Shown: positions 23,276 to 34,700 of the stretch, in pieces
Numbering within the stretch: position 1 is the stretch's first letter
Layout of the letters: each line of letters begins with the position of its first letter
Assembly (NCBI GenBank): GCA_025267735.1
Contig: CM046297.1
Location: 17,262,011-17,326,010, forward strand
DNA: 64,000 nt
From: Mactra quadrangularis
Lineage: Eukaryota > Mollusca > Bivalvia > Venerida > Mactridae
Direction: 5' to 3'
Made by a program: the position numbers and the translations under genes
Notes under the pieces: model-generated
Databases searched by the model: none
What the model was told of the DNA's origin: nothing
The model's input: the letters and a program-made list of their open reading frames with translations, nothing else

Positions 23276-24753
23276 ATGGCGGACAATGTCACATCTGAAG
23301 ACATACAAAATGCACAGATTATTTGGAATTACATGAAGTTAAACCATGTTTGTGAAAAGGTTTGTGGACTAGTTACTGTATCGTATAGTTTTCTTTAATA
23401 ATGCGTTTTTATCTCATTCGTTTTACAACTTCGTAGCGTGATATCACGTTTTTATTGTTTTACACAGTTTCACTGCATTGAACGATGGACGCGTACAGAA
23501 TTATCTGGTGAATTGTGAACACTGTTCATAACACTGAACGCGTTGTGTATCTATAAACGGATGTACAGATCTCAGATCAACAATTATCTCTGCAGAAACC
23601 TTTTATTCGCCAAACCAAGATGGTATTTTTTCACAGCATTGCCGAATATCCTATTTCTTTTAAGTATTGTCTATGTTTTATGTCATTTCACAAATTATTA
23701 TTAGAGTTTAAATGTCCGATGTTTATTTCATTGAAAGACATGCAACGAGTTCAGTAATTACACTTCTGTTTGTAAAGTACTCCAGTTAACAAAGTCGTGA
23801 AAAGGGATTCTTGCAAATGCAAGCCTTTTCCATGTCTGGTTTTAAACTCAAGATTTCCTATTTTACTTTTTTCAAGTATATGTTACTTTGCTCGAAATGT
23901 GATACTTGTTCTAATTGTTCTAATGTGCTTTGTTTTGTAGAGTGACGTCATACTCTGTCTTGGAAGTTATGACATCAGAGTAGCCGAGAAAGCAGCTACT
24001 TTATTTCTAGAAGGATATGGGGAGTGGCTTGTATTTTCTGGCAATTCTGGTGTATTAACAAAAGGTATTTTTAATTTGGATATTTCTAGAAATTTTCGAT
24101 TGTCGACTCCTAACCTGCATCTTCAATTTTTGTCAACTTATTAAAGAACATGGTGTTATGATGGCATAAAATTTGATACAACAATCGATTCTATATTCCA
24201 AAACGCTAGATACGGAAACGTGTCAACTGACTAATCGAAGCATGAACTATGAAGTATGAACACACATATAAAAGTATTTTTTCTTACAGGCATATGGTCT
24301 AAACCGGAAGCTGTTGTATTTGCAGAACGTGCCATGGAAATGGGTGTGGCTGCTGAAAACATTCTAATTGAGGACAAGTCCACTAACACCGGAGAAAATG
24401 TAAAATTTTCTCACGCTCGTCTAAAAGAACGAGGAATAAAAATGGAGTCTGTCATTATTGTGCAAAAACCTTATATGGAAAGACGCGCATATGCAACTTT
24501 TATGAAACAATGGCCAGAAAGTTGCGATCGTCTGCGCGTGACAGTGAGTTCCCCGGATGTGAGCTTAGAAAATTACCCGAGTGACACCACTGGTACATTA
24601 CGTGACGTCATAAGTGTCGTCACTGGCGATTTTGCCAGAATTCGCTTATATGAAGAGAAAGGATTCCAAATTCGCCAGGAAATACCAGCCGATGTGCAAC
24701 AATCGTTTGAACGTTTGTTGTCTACTGGAAAGTTTAATAGTCACTTGCCATGA
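23276..24753 (+). CDS. DUF218 / YdcF-like protein
   Basis: Three exons, 23276-23359, 23941-24064 and 24290-24753, joined in frame to 223 residues, with start context AAAATGG. The family (DUF218; bacterial YdcF and SanA relatives, with YdcF reported to bind S-adenosylmethionine) is poorly understood and no reaction is established. All family marks are present: LCLGSYDIRVAEKAA at the first strand (about residues 33-47), VFSGNSG (about 60-66), the signature IEDKSTNTGEN (about 98-108), and the later VQKPYMERRAYATF, here with Tyr where many bacterial proteins have His. The C-terminal VTGDFARIRLYEEKG matches soluble YdcF rather than membrane-anchored SanA. There is no signal peptide or membrane segment, so it is probably cytosolic. 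It is closest in style to actinobacterial YdcF-type proteins. AATAAA occurs at 25226, 473 bases after the stop. Confidence 0.93.
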
Positions 24754-25531
24754 ATGGCTGACCACATTGGAACTACTTGGAGGCATGTATTTGTCCTTTG
24801 TGGATCAAATGTGCATTTTCACCCACTGCTGAAAAAACTATTTTTGAGTCAGTGTTTTGACGATTCGAGTCACAAATATTGCTGTGTTACTTATACTATG
24901 TTACTTAAATTCGCTGGTTAGTCCAACAATTATTGTTATGAAAAAATAGTCCGCAAGCTGAGAATGGTAGAGATAGACTTGAAATTATGTTAGGGTTCAG
25001 AATTACTGACTATAAAATGGTGACTTTGCAACAACTGAAAGAAATTGGTTACTTTTAAAGGAAGCAGCTTGATAGAATTTGGTGAGATTCGAACCTGCAC
25101 TGAAATGGAAACTAAAAGCTTACCAGACCACGGTCTCAATTGCCATGACTCCAGTTATTATGTCTACTAAGTACAACATTCAGGTCATTTGAAAAGTGTT
25201 TGATATAATACACAATTCGATCATAAATAAACTTTAATACAAAAAAAAACATTTCTGATTAGTGTTTTCACACACAAAATAATATCAATTCGCATCACCA
25301 CCATTTACGCGCATGCGTATCAAAAATAAATAATGACGTCATATATTTAGAACAGCAATCACGTGACGATATTGTCCAATCAAAAGTGTTTGTTTATCAA
25401 AGATTTCCTGTATTGACATTATAATTATTGTTCCTGAAACTTCTCTCTGTGGACCTGAAAGGAGAAAATGGGCTTTGTAATATCAAATGTCAAACAATGT
25501 CTAAAAAGTCATGGCTGCAGTTCTTTTTTTA
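24754..25531. other. 3' flank of the YdcF-like gene
   Basis: Probable 3' UTR to the AATAAA at 25226-25231, then AT-rich sequence with ACGTCAT and TCACGTGAC boxes near 25334-25368. No gene or repeat recognised. Confidence 0.45.
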
Positions 25532-25740
25532 TTTGGTTGGGGTTTAACGCCGAAGCAACTCATTGTATAGGCCATATCACAACGGTCAGTCAACCGGCTC
25601 ACCGTTCCTGGAAAGGCTAGATAATCTCTTGATTCAGCTGTTAACCAGTTACTATGTGCGTCAAAGACAGCTGCTCTACGTGATTATGAATCGGTGGTAG
25701 GAGGGAAATTGACTGTTCTGTTCAATCTATGTAATCAGAC
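25532..25740 (-). mobile_element. SINE family 1, minus strand, head missing
   Basis: GGTTTAACGCCGAAGCAAC, CATTGTATAGGCCATATCAC, AACGGTCAGTCAACCGGCTC and CCTGGAAAGGCTAGATAATC read as the reverse complement of the family 1 tail and body. The GGTGGTAGGAGGGAAA block of the middle is the last recognisable part. Confidence 0.85.
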
Positions 25741-26429
25741 GACATGATCACCCATTATGCCCTATGGCATAAGTGGAAACTCAAAATGCTTCAGATAATT
25801 AAAATGTATCATTTGACATTTGTTTAAAATGATAGCATAGGCGAAGCCATTCTAATACCTCTATGTTTCTACTCATTTGTATTCTCATGATAAAGTTTGA
25901 AAACATCATTTTTAATTTTCTTCATTTTCCTAATGCTGGTGACAATTATCGCGGAATCCTATTCCTTAGTTGCGTCGTGTAAAATCAAACACCCTTTTTT
26001 ATAAATATTCATTTCTCCTGAATAGACCTTAACAAATTTAAGACCATAAAATCGTACAGAACTACCGTACAAATGTTCTAAATGAAATAAGATTGTGCTG
26101 TTTCATAATTCGTAATATGATCAATGAATAATTTAAGGATTGGACTTGAGTTATTAAAGTTACTACTGCAATTTTTCTAAGTTTAAACATTTTTTTCTAA
26201 CAATGCATATTTGCATAACTAAGCACATGCTTAACATTAAAGGTATTGTAGATAACGGGCTGAGAAGCAAATAATTTGGAGTTTAAATTCGTTACCCTTC
26301 TTTTCCATTTCTATAAATAAGTAAGGGAAATAATCGCTGGGGAAAGTTTGTACCAGTTTGAACCTAATGCTATTGCATCTATATAGGGAAATAACCCCTA
26401 TGATGAGTTTTGACCTCATGATGAAGTAC
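25741..26429. other. Intergenic or downstream exons of the membrane protein
   Basis: GGGAAATAATCGCTGGGGAAA near 26326-26346 resembles the terminal motif of the MITE at 44351. A possible minus-strand acceptor TTTAAACTTAG at about 26177 opens a short in-phase frame that could extend the upstream membrane protein, but it has no family support. Confidence 0.3.
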
Positions 26430-28839
26430 TTACCCATAATGCCTCAGTTTAGCATATACACATATTAAGAGCAGTAATGATAGGAAGACTATAGGTATCA
26501 GAATACCAAGAGTTATCCTTCTTTCTTTTAATCTACTCATCTGGGAGTTTTCACAAGTAGTACCACTGTAGATTAAGTCTTCAGTTGATGGACATCTGTA
26601 AAAATATACAAATATGGAAACCATGACAATGTCAAGACAAATCAAAGCGCCTACAGCACTGTCGAACATGGAATTTTGATCTCCAGTTGCAATGTTACTG
26701 CAACGTCTGTGTGTTGACGCTTATAACGGAATACTTTAATTGCAGTAGTTATTAGAACAATGCGTGGCCTAATGTTACGTCAGCGAAGAATAAATTCGGA
26801 ATGAGGATTTGCTAGAGTCTGCTACTAAATATGGAAAAAACTCATGAAAAAAACTAACTATTTACACATAGTCTCTATTCGGGTCTCTTACTAACATAGT
26901 TCGGCCACCAAGGAAAAATACTGTGAAGGTACACTACTAGAAAAACCAAAGAAAAGAAATAAGAAAATATACCATCACTACACACACTTAACACATATTT
27001 TTCAACGAATGGCGTCTTTAGGTTATCATGAGTTTGCCACTGTGTTTTTGACTGCTCCTTCGATGTGATATTTAAAATGACCTATTTTTAAAACGAGGCT
27101 GTACCCAGAAGGCTACTTTTGTTATTTCCGACACGGAAAGTATGTGAATCAAGCGTTGTTTAGTGTTTACATCACGTTTATGTATCACTTAAGACTCTCA
27201 ATCGGAAAAAAAATTGTTTTTCGTAAAAACTATACAACGTATAAACTTGTACATTAGGCACTTTGTATATGAGGCTCACATGTAATGACGATTGACGAAT
27301 ACTCACCGACAACCAACGGTTATTCTATCCTTGCCTTCCACTGTCACGGCACATTCTCCACCATTTAGACAGTTTATATTTTCACATTTGTGAGTACATA
27401 TTGAATATTCTTCATTAAATTCGTAATCAAAACGTCTGCAGTCATTACCTGAAAGTTTCAAGCATAAGCTGTAAATTGAACATTCATCTTTGTTCCATAA
27501 TGACATTTTCACTCAGTTTGAGATGAACATCTCGGATCGCTTCGAATTTATTTCACCAGCGTTCTTAATAATCTTTTTAAATATTTGGTCAGTCAGTGAT
27601 CCTCCGTGCTTGTGGTTTTTCTCTGACCTGCCTTTTAACATGTTAAGAAGTGTTCAAAAAATAACCGTACATCAGGCAGGATATGTACCATTTCGTTCCT
27701 ACCAGGTACCACAATTAGTTTATTTGTAACGTAGACATAAAGGGAAACTTGTCCTCAACTTTCTCATGTGACCGATGCCTCCTGAGTCCTGATTTAGTGA
27801 TACCATATTGCTATTGACTTACGCAAACAAGGTAATGCATTTGTGGCGGCCAATTTTAATACTAAGATTTTGCAAAAAGAAACTTGGAAAAAGGCATACG
27901 CGTGCTCCAGTTGATACATGATAATGTGTAAGAATGTTTCATGACAGCAACAATAACTACCTACTTCGACTAGTATTTCGCCTACGCATAGAAAATCGTT
28001 TTGATAAGATTTTTACAACTAGCGATCAGTTTTTTTTCATATTTTCTAAGTTTTAAGCATCATTTCATGAAATCTTCGGTACAAACGTGCTCTTTAAACT
28101 TTAAATGGCGTGAGTAAATGCAAAACGGAAGTCGAGCGATGTTAAATCAAATGTAAAGGACTAAATCAATGCGAAACGCTTGGTCACTGCAAAAGCATCA
28201 AATGGCGACTGGAAATAAAACGAGACACTTGTAAGTCACATGAGTTCAACGTAATAACAACAAAGAAGACTTACCAATGTCTGGATCAAATGTGATGTAT
28301 TTGAAGCTTGGTGGTGTTTTGGTTATCTGTAGTGGTATAGTCACTTGTGGCGTCTCTGTTGACGGTGCTGGGGTTGGAGCTTCTGTAATAGTCGTCGTAT
28401 AATCAGTGGACTCCAATGTTGAAGTTATTGGCGCAGTTGACGACGACGACTCTGTCACTGCTGATGCTGATGGTGAAACTGATGATGATGATAGTATTGG
28501 TGTTGTTTTGCTTGTTGTCGTTGCCATTGGTGATGTTGTTGATGATTGTGTTGTTGATAATGTTTTAGATGGTGGACTTGTTGATACATTGGCCTTGTTG
28601 GTCGATGCCGCTGTTGTCTGTGGTGAGGGGGTTGTAGTGGAAGCTGTGCTTTTAGATGTGTTGTTTGTGGTCGAACGGGAAACAGTAGGCGTTGTAAGTG
28701 TTAGTTCCTGATTAGTAATAGCGCTGTCAGTAGTTAAACCACTTGTGATCATGATGTTATGGGAGACCAACGCTAATAATATATTACTGGCAAAACAACT
28801 GAACAACATCTTTGACAAATCTTGATGTAGGTCTACCAT
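26430..28839 (-). CDS. Mucin-like / EGF / single-pass membrane protein
   Basis: Minus-strand exons 28839-28275, 27448-27307 and 26595-26434, with GT-AG introns and consistent phase. The ATG at 28839 (MVDLHQD) is preceded by a TTAACAG acceptor-like site; an in-frame ATG at about 28809 would begin the hydrophobic leader FSCFASNILLALV directly. Roughly residues 35-165 are Ser/Thr/Pro-rich with many TTT, SST and SSSS runs, a typical O-glycosylated stalk. Exon 2 carries an EGF-like domain (CTHKCENINCLNGGEC, VGCRC) completed in exon 3 by SGTTCEN. Then come basic SRLKERR and a transmembrane helix, ITLGILIPIVFLSLLLLICV. The exon either ends at the TAA 26432-26430 after AKLRHYG or splices at GTAAGT into an unseen tail. 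This resembles cell-surface mucins with a juxtamembrane EGF; ligand unknown. Confidence 0.8.
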
Positions 28840-30214
28840 TTTTCTGTTAATATAGGTTGAAAAAAAGTTAAGCATTAAGTCAAGCATTAGTTATCATTAC
28901 GGAAGAGAATAGATAATTCATTTTGTTACATACATAGTACATAATCTATTTTAAATAATAACTATAAACATTTTAATACATTGAACATGAATTATAAGGG
29001 TAAAGGAACACATCACTTAAAGCTTTCGCGGTCTTATCTTCTTAAAACTTAGTACGCATAAAGATACTAGCACCAACAACATAGATGAAAGTAGGACGTG
29101 TTTGTTTATAAATTATTGCCCCTTATTTAACCCTGTAAATGCTATTATGTGTTTTTTTAAGAACTGTGTTGTAATCAAATTGGCGCGTGGCTTTTTTTAA
29201 TTGTTTATGAACGTACGAATAAACTTTTATACCACTCTACCATCATAAAGACCTCCTAATGGGTCACATTGCTTTTTTCTCTGTTATATGATGATTTAAG
29301 TGTTATTTGTGTTTATGGATTATATTGTATCTAAATGTCACAATATATCTAAAAACATACTAAATAAAACTGATGCAAAAATGACTCGTTAACCTCATAC
29401 ATTGTACATGCAATTATCCATGATCAAAACATTTTCTCGAAGTATAAAAAACTTATACCGTATAATTTGAATATGGAATGTGTCGTATAACATACAATTT
29501 ACTCAACTCACTATATAATCTTTTTCAAAAAAGCATTGTTATCATCCATTTTATCATCACTTAAAATAATACATGTATTGAATAACATTTGTCTTACTTC
29601 TGAATTGAAACCATGAAATATAACCCAATGTCTGTATTAGACAGATAGTTAATATAAAAATCACGAGTTGTATTATTCACAACGAGTTCATCTTCGAGAA
29701 GCATTTACTTCAAGCTGACTTTTCCCGGAATCTCCTCTACAAAATCACTTTCTGGTCCCAAAACAAATTCAAACTTGGTTATAACCAACCATTTGCTAAA
29801 CAGGAACAAAAATAACGAAACTAGAGATGTGATATAAGCTTATTTCAAATGTTAATTATTTGTATGAACATGTATTTGAAAAGAGGATTTTCAACAATAA
29901 ATGAAAAACTCACAATAAATTGAAATTGTAGATGAAACGTTCCAGTTATTTGTTTACACTTTTTAATTTTTTATGAACTGTATGAATCATATGTCAAGCG
30001 GGCGATATAGTTATGCCTTCAAGATAAGAACCGTCAGAACTGACACACTTTATGTTAGCATATAACAATCCTTAAAATTTGATAAGTTTAGCATTGTGTC
30101 TTCACTGATAAAATGATAGGAATGTAACGTTGCTTCAAGCGCAGGCCTGTAATAAAACGGCGGAGCGATGAATCATGATTTCAATCAAATTGATGTTCCT
30201 CTAGTATGTTGTTG
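28840..30214. other. Intergenic, AT-rich
   Basis: 5' flank of the minus-strand membrane gene and beyond. No supported frame, repeat or RNA gene. Confidence 0.5.
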
Positions 30215-30400
30215 CATTTAACCAAATCATCTGCTAACTTAGTTGGTAGCGTGTCTGACTACATACCAGAAAGTTTAGTACCTTATACATTCATGGTGTT
30301 TGGTCATGAAAGATTTTCAAAGGCCAATGCCTACTACTGTATATGGCAGTTGTCAGTCACTGTAGGGGATATGCGCTTAGTTGCCTACAAGGTTAAAAGT
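30215..30400 (+). mobile_element. Old SINE family 1 copy
   Basis: Diverged plus copy: AACTTAGTTGGTAGCGTG (box A remnant), TTTGGTCATGAAAGATTTTC, GGCAGTTGTCAGTCACTG, GATATGCGCTTAGTTG. The tail is lost. The 79-codon frame 30206-30445 lies inside it and is not a gene. Confidence 0.65.
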
Positions 30401-30589
30401 TTGAGTAGCACCGTCCTATCAGCACTTTATGATCGAATTAAGTGAAAAAATGTTTATTTTTTCTTCGACTTGTCGAGCAATCTTAAAAATATCTGGTTAG
30501 TTTTGGATAAAATTCAACCATAGAATAAAACTAAACATTTTCTGTTTTTAATTCAAATAGAAAATACCAACTCGGTGTTGACACAAGTT

Positions 30590-30915
30590 TTCTGTATGAT
30601 TGTTACCCCATCCACACAATACATTGCTGACATATAGACTGTTTGCTACATGTATGTTATATCATTATAGTACAAGTGTTCTGTATGATTGTTACCCCAC
30701 CACACACTACATTGCTGGCATATAGACTGCTTGCTAAATGTATGTTATATCATTATAGTACAAGTGTTCTGTATGATTGTTACCCCACATCCCACAATAC
30801 ATTGCTGACATATAGACTGTTTGCTACATGTATGTTATATCATTATAGTACAAGTGTTCTGTATAATTGTTACCCCACCCCACAATACATTGCTGGCATA
30901 TAGACTGCTTGTTGC
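30590..30915 (+). repeat. ~90-bp tandem repeat, about 3.6 copies
   Basis: The block TACAAGTGTTCTGTATGATT starts at 30671, 30759 and 30849, with an earlier partial copy near 30583. Each unit continues with GTTACCCCA, ACATTGCTG(A/G)CATATAGACTG and TGTATGTTATATCATTATAG. The frame 30643-30903 is an artefact of the array. Confidence 0.9.
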
Positions 30916-31769
30916 ATAACTTACTTGTTATTGAACATCCTTTTTTGGGCCTGTCTTCATATACACTCCCCTTACTTGGTAAGCTTTTACCAAAAACCTT
31001 ACTGGCATTATCTATAAATCAAAGGAATCTCTCAATATGTAAATTAAAGGTCATTGTTTATTTTGAAACCACATCATGTAATCATGATAAAGGCTGTACA
31101 CTAGTTCCCATTTTAGTTTATTTAGCTTTAAGTTCACCAATTGTATGCAGATTTATCTAACTGACCTATATAGTTATTCTATGGTCAAAGAAATCAGTCA
31201 GTTGAGAGTAAACTATAAAGGAAACTAGATAAACTGTAAGTTCTTATATTTCTTTTATTTTTGGAACATACAGAACAACATGTCACTTTGTAATTTAATT
31301 TGCCGTCTGCACTTTAAAGGTTGTTTCTATTGACATCGATGTTGCACAAAATGGTGTTCCCGTATATGTATCCCATGGACTACATAGTTTGTTAGTCATG
31401 GAACCTTCATTAGAGGTCAAACTCATCGGTAGTTTTCCCCCGTTATTATGATCTTATAGTAAATAATTGGACAATGTCTTCCGAAGTGTCGCAAAATTTC
31501 TCGTTCCAATAACGACACAGTAGAACTTATATAATTAATTTCTCAAACGATTTTGAATCACATATACATATAGTATTAAAATGATTGTAAACGTGAATAT
31601 AGTGTGCTCTTGTAAAACATTGTCAAACAATAATTTAAAAATTAAAATGGCTTAACACATTGTGTCTTTAATGTTTATCATATCTTAATTACTTAATGGT
31701 TGTAGGATTATTTTATGTCCGTTGTAAATGAACGCATATCTTCATATAGTGGTTTTAATTTTTCAGGCT
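30916..31769. other. Upstream region of the EGF gene
   Basis: No frame with coding character. TTTTTCAG at 31759-31766, just before GCTATGAGG, is a good acceptor, so a non-coding 5' UTR exon of the EGF gene probably lies somewhere upstream; it was not located. Confidence 0.4.
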
Positions 31770-34700
31770 ATGAGGAATTTTCTCTTAGTCGTCGTCGTGT
31801 TGATTGGCTGTACATCAGGATTTAAACATCGTGAGTATGCCAATCTGAGCTAAATCCGATCGTAATTGTCCGCTTACGTACTTGCCAATTTATTGCAGAT
31901 CTTGCAACTTCACAATATGGGTCACGTTCAGCTGACCTGTGCTATTATAAAATATTATTATTATTGACGCAGTCATTGCGCTCTGTGACGCTACTCGCTG
32001 TCTAATCAAAACCTGTAAATATCACACACTTTGCAAATTAGCTTTTAAAAATTTGTTCGAAATACAAATGTACTATGCTATTTATATTGTTTCCTCTAAG
32101 AGAACAACGCTTTGATAGGTTGATACAAGTCGTCTGAAAATGATCCGCAGTGCAATGTCGGAATATCCTACTTCTGCGAAGTAAAGATTATTTTTTTTAA
32201 GTTTGTGCGTATTCGTATCTTCAGCTTCTCCACGTACGATAAGGGATTGGATCTAAGTTAAAAGTACAATTTGGCTTTGTCTTGGCTAGTATGGAGCTAG
32301 TATGGAGTACTTGTTATCTTCACGTATAAAATGATTAAATTTACCACAGACAAATACAGAGACAAATAATCGGTAGTTCTTTGAACAATAGGCATTAGTT
32401 GAACAAAACACTGAAATGTTCATTTATACTCTCAGCATGTACTTGTGCATTTATACTAAATTGTATATTCGTGCATTTATACTCAAATTGTATATTCGTG
32501 CATTTATATTCAAATTGTACATTTGTGCGTTTATACTCAAATTGTATATTTGTGCATTTATACTCAAATTGTATATTTGTGCATTTATATTCAAATTGTA
32601 CATTTGTGCATTTATACTCAAATTGTTTATTCGTGCATTTATACTCAAATTGTATATTTGTGCATTTATACTGCTATTGTGTATTCGTGCATTTATACTC
32701 AAATTGTATATTTGTGCATTTATACTGCTATTGTGTATTCGTGCATTTATATTCAAATTGTATACTTGTGCATTTATACTGCTATTGTGTATTCGTGCAT
32801 TTATACTCAAATTGTATATTTGTGCATTTATACTCCTATTGTGTATTCGTGCATTTCTACTTCCACTGTGTACTTGAATGATTATTATTCCATTGTATAC
32901 TTGTGCATACATGAATATACTCAAATTGTTAACGTGTGCATTTATACATGTACTCAAATTGTATAATGGGCCATTTTTACTTCTGTTGAGTACTTGTGTA
33001 TTCATACTTCCATTGTGTACTTATATATTGATGTAATATTTCAGGCAGGTTTGTTATCCAAGATTTAACGAATTTTGAATGTACGCTTTGTAAATGTGTG
33101 GGTCAGTGCCACATTGGAGAGTCAGAAGGTATACATATAATGCATGTAATTTTTCCCCATTTCTCTGTTTAACTTTCAGTGCAAATTTCGAACTTTCGAA
33201 CCAGAGCTGCGCATTAATCTGTTCTACTGGAAAGGTGTGCCTTTTGGTTTCTGTAAAGGTCCTCTTTAGTGATCACTTAAATTATTTGCCGAATAATGCC
33301 ATTACCGGCGACGTTAAGTCGCTATTGCATGAGAAGTGAAAGTTTCTTATACTTATCGAGTTACTCTATGATAACCATCGATTTTGATGGTCCTAATAGT
33401 GGATATTTACTGTTTAAGTGTCGTATAAGCAACTTGTTATCAGTTCACAGTACATTTTATGAACGGAACCAAGAATTAAAACTTTATATTTAAGAGCTGG
33501 TTGCTGACTGTTTTGCTGTTTTTATTCGAATGTTGACTGTGTTTGTCAGGCTAAGTTGAGCACTTTTTTCCCTAAAAGTATTAATTTTTTCCCAGTCCCT
33601 GAAGAAAAAATCCCCAGTTCTTAAAATTGTGTACTTTGTATTATTTTTGCCAATTTCTTAAGTATCATTAATCCGGGTCGGCAGCCACTTGGTAGCGCGC
33701 CTGGATTTCAAATCTAGTGTCCCTGAGGGGGTACGAGTTCGAATCATACCCGGGGAGGTTATACTCTTCCATGAAAATTTGACAATAATGTCAATTTTCG
33801 GCCATTAATAAGGTATATGGAGAGGTTTTCGGCCTTGTGGAATGGTAAGTGAGTACTGGGTATAGGCAAGGGTTCAGGAAAGCTAGGCTAGGTGCGCTTG
33901 ACACCGTTATATGATCTTTACAATGTGTTGCTACGGCGTTAAACCCAACACAAAAAAATAAGTATCGTGGAGAAATCTAAGATGAATTTACGTCTTATGT
34001 TACTACTTTATGTTAATACTTGATGTTGAAATTTAACATAAGACAACAATGTTCTTCTAAAAATGTTACTATGTCGGTGGATGTAAAAGAATGATTAAAA
34101 TCTAAGGATAACCTTTTCCCCTAATTTCATTTGTGTTGCTATTTTCCCCTATAAATGGGCCCGCAATATTTCCCCTTAAGTGAAAGTAAATGCTTGTTGA
34201 CACTTTAGCTAAATAAATGTTATTAGTATAGCAATTATTGTATTTTACTCGAGAGGATAACTTAACTTCCCCTTCTATAAGTTTTTGGTCACGTGATACA
34301 TCCAGGTGAATTTTTGAATTTTGAAAATTTTAAATGACAAACATTTGATCAGTATTTCTCGTAAAAAGTCGATATTTTATAACAGTTTGATAATGAACAG
34401 TTTATTTCGTTGCCTTATGAGTCACAATTTCGTGTACATAATTATCTTGCTCTGATAATACAAGTCATATTATAAACTCACTCAATTCGTATGTGCGACC
34501 ATTGGGTACCTCTTTGCTTCAGTTCCTAAGCAATACAAAAGTTGTTGATGTTTCTTTTTTGTTTGTAGATCGTCCTGGGTTTTGCAAAGACTCCTGGGAC
34601 CATATTGATTGTACTGGTAAGTGATTTGTCTATCTATTTAAGATGTATATAAAATATCCCAGGATTCATACTACAATCGTACGACCATTGTCAACGTTCA

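Noticed and set aside
28406..28711. 101-codon plus frame rich in Asp and Val
   Set aside because: Antisense shadow of the Ser/Thr-rich exon of the minus-strand membrane protein.
32399..33005. Long overlapping frames of 147-184 codons on both strands
   Set aside because: All are translations of a 27-bp minisatellite, open because the period is a multiple of three. They lie in an intron of a well-supported gene and have no start context.
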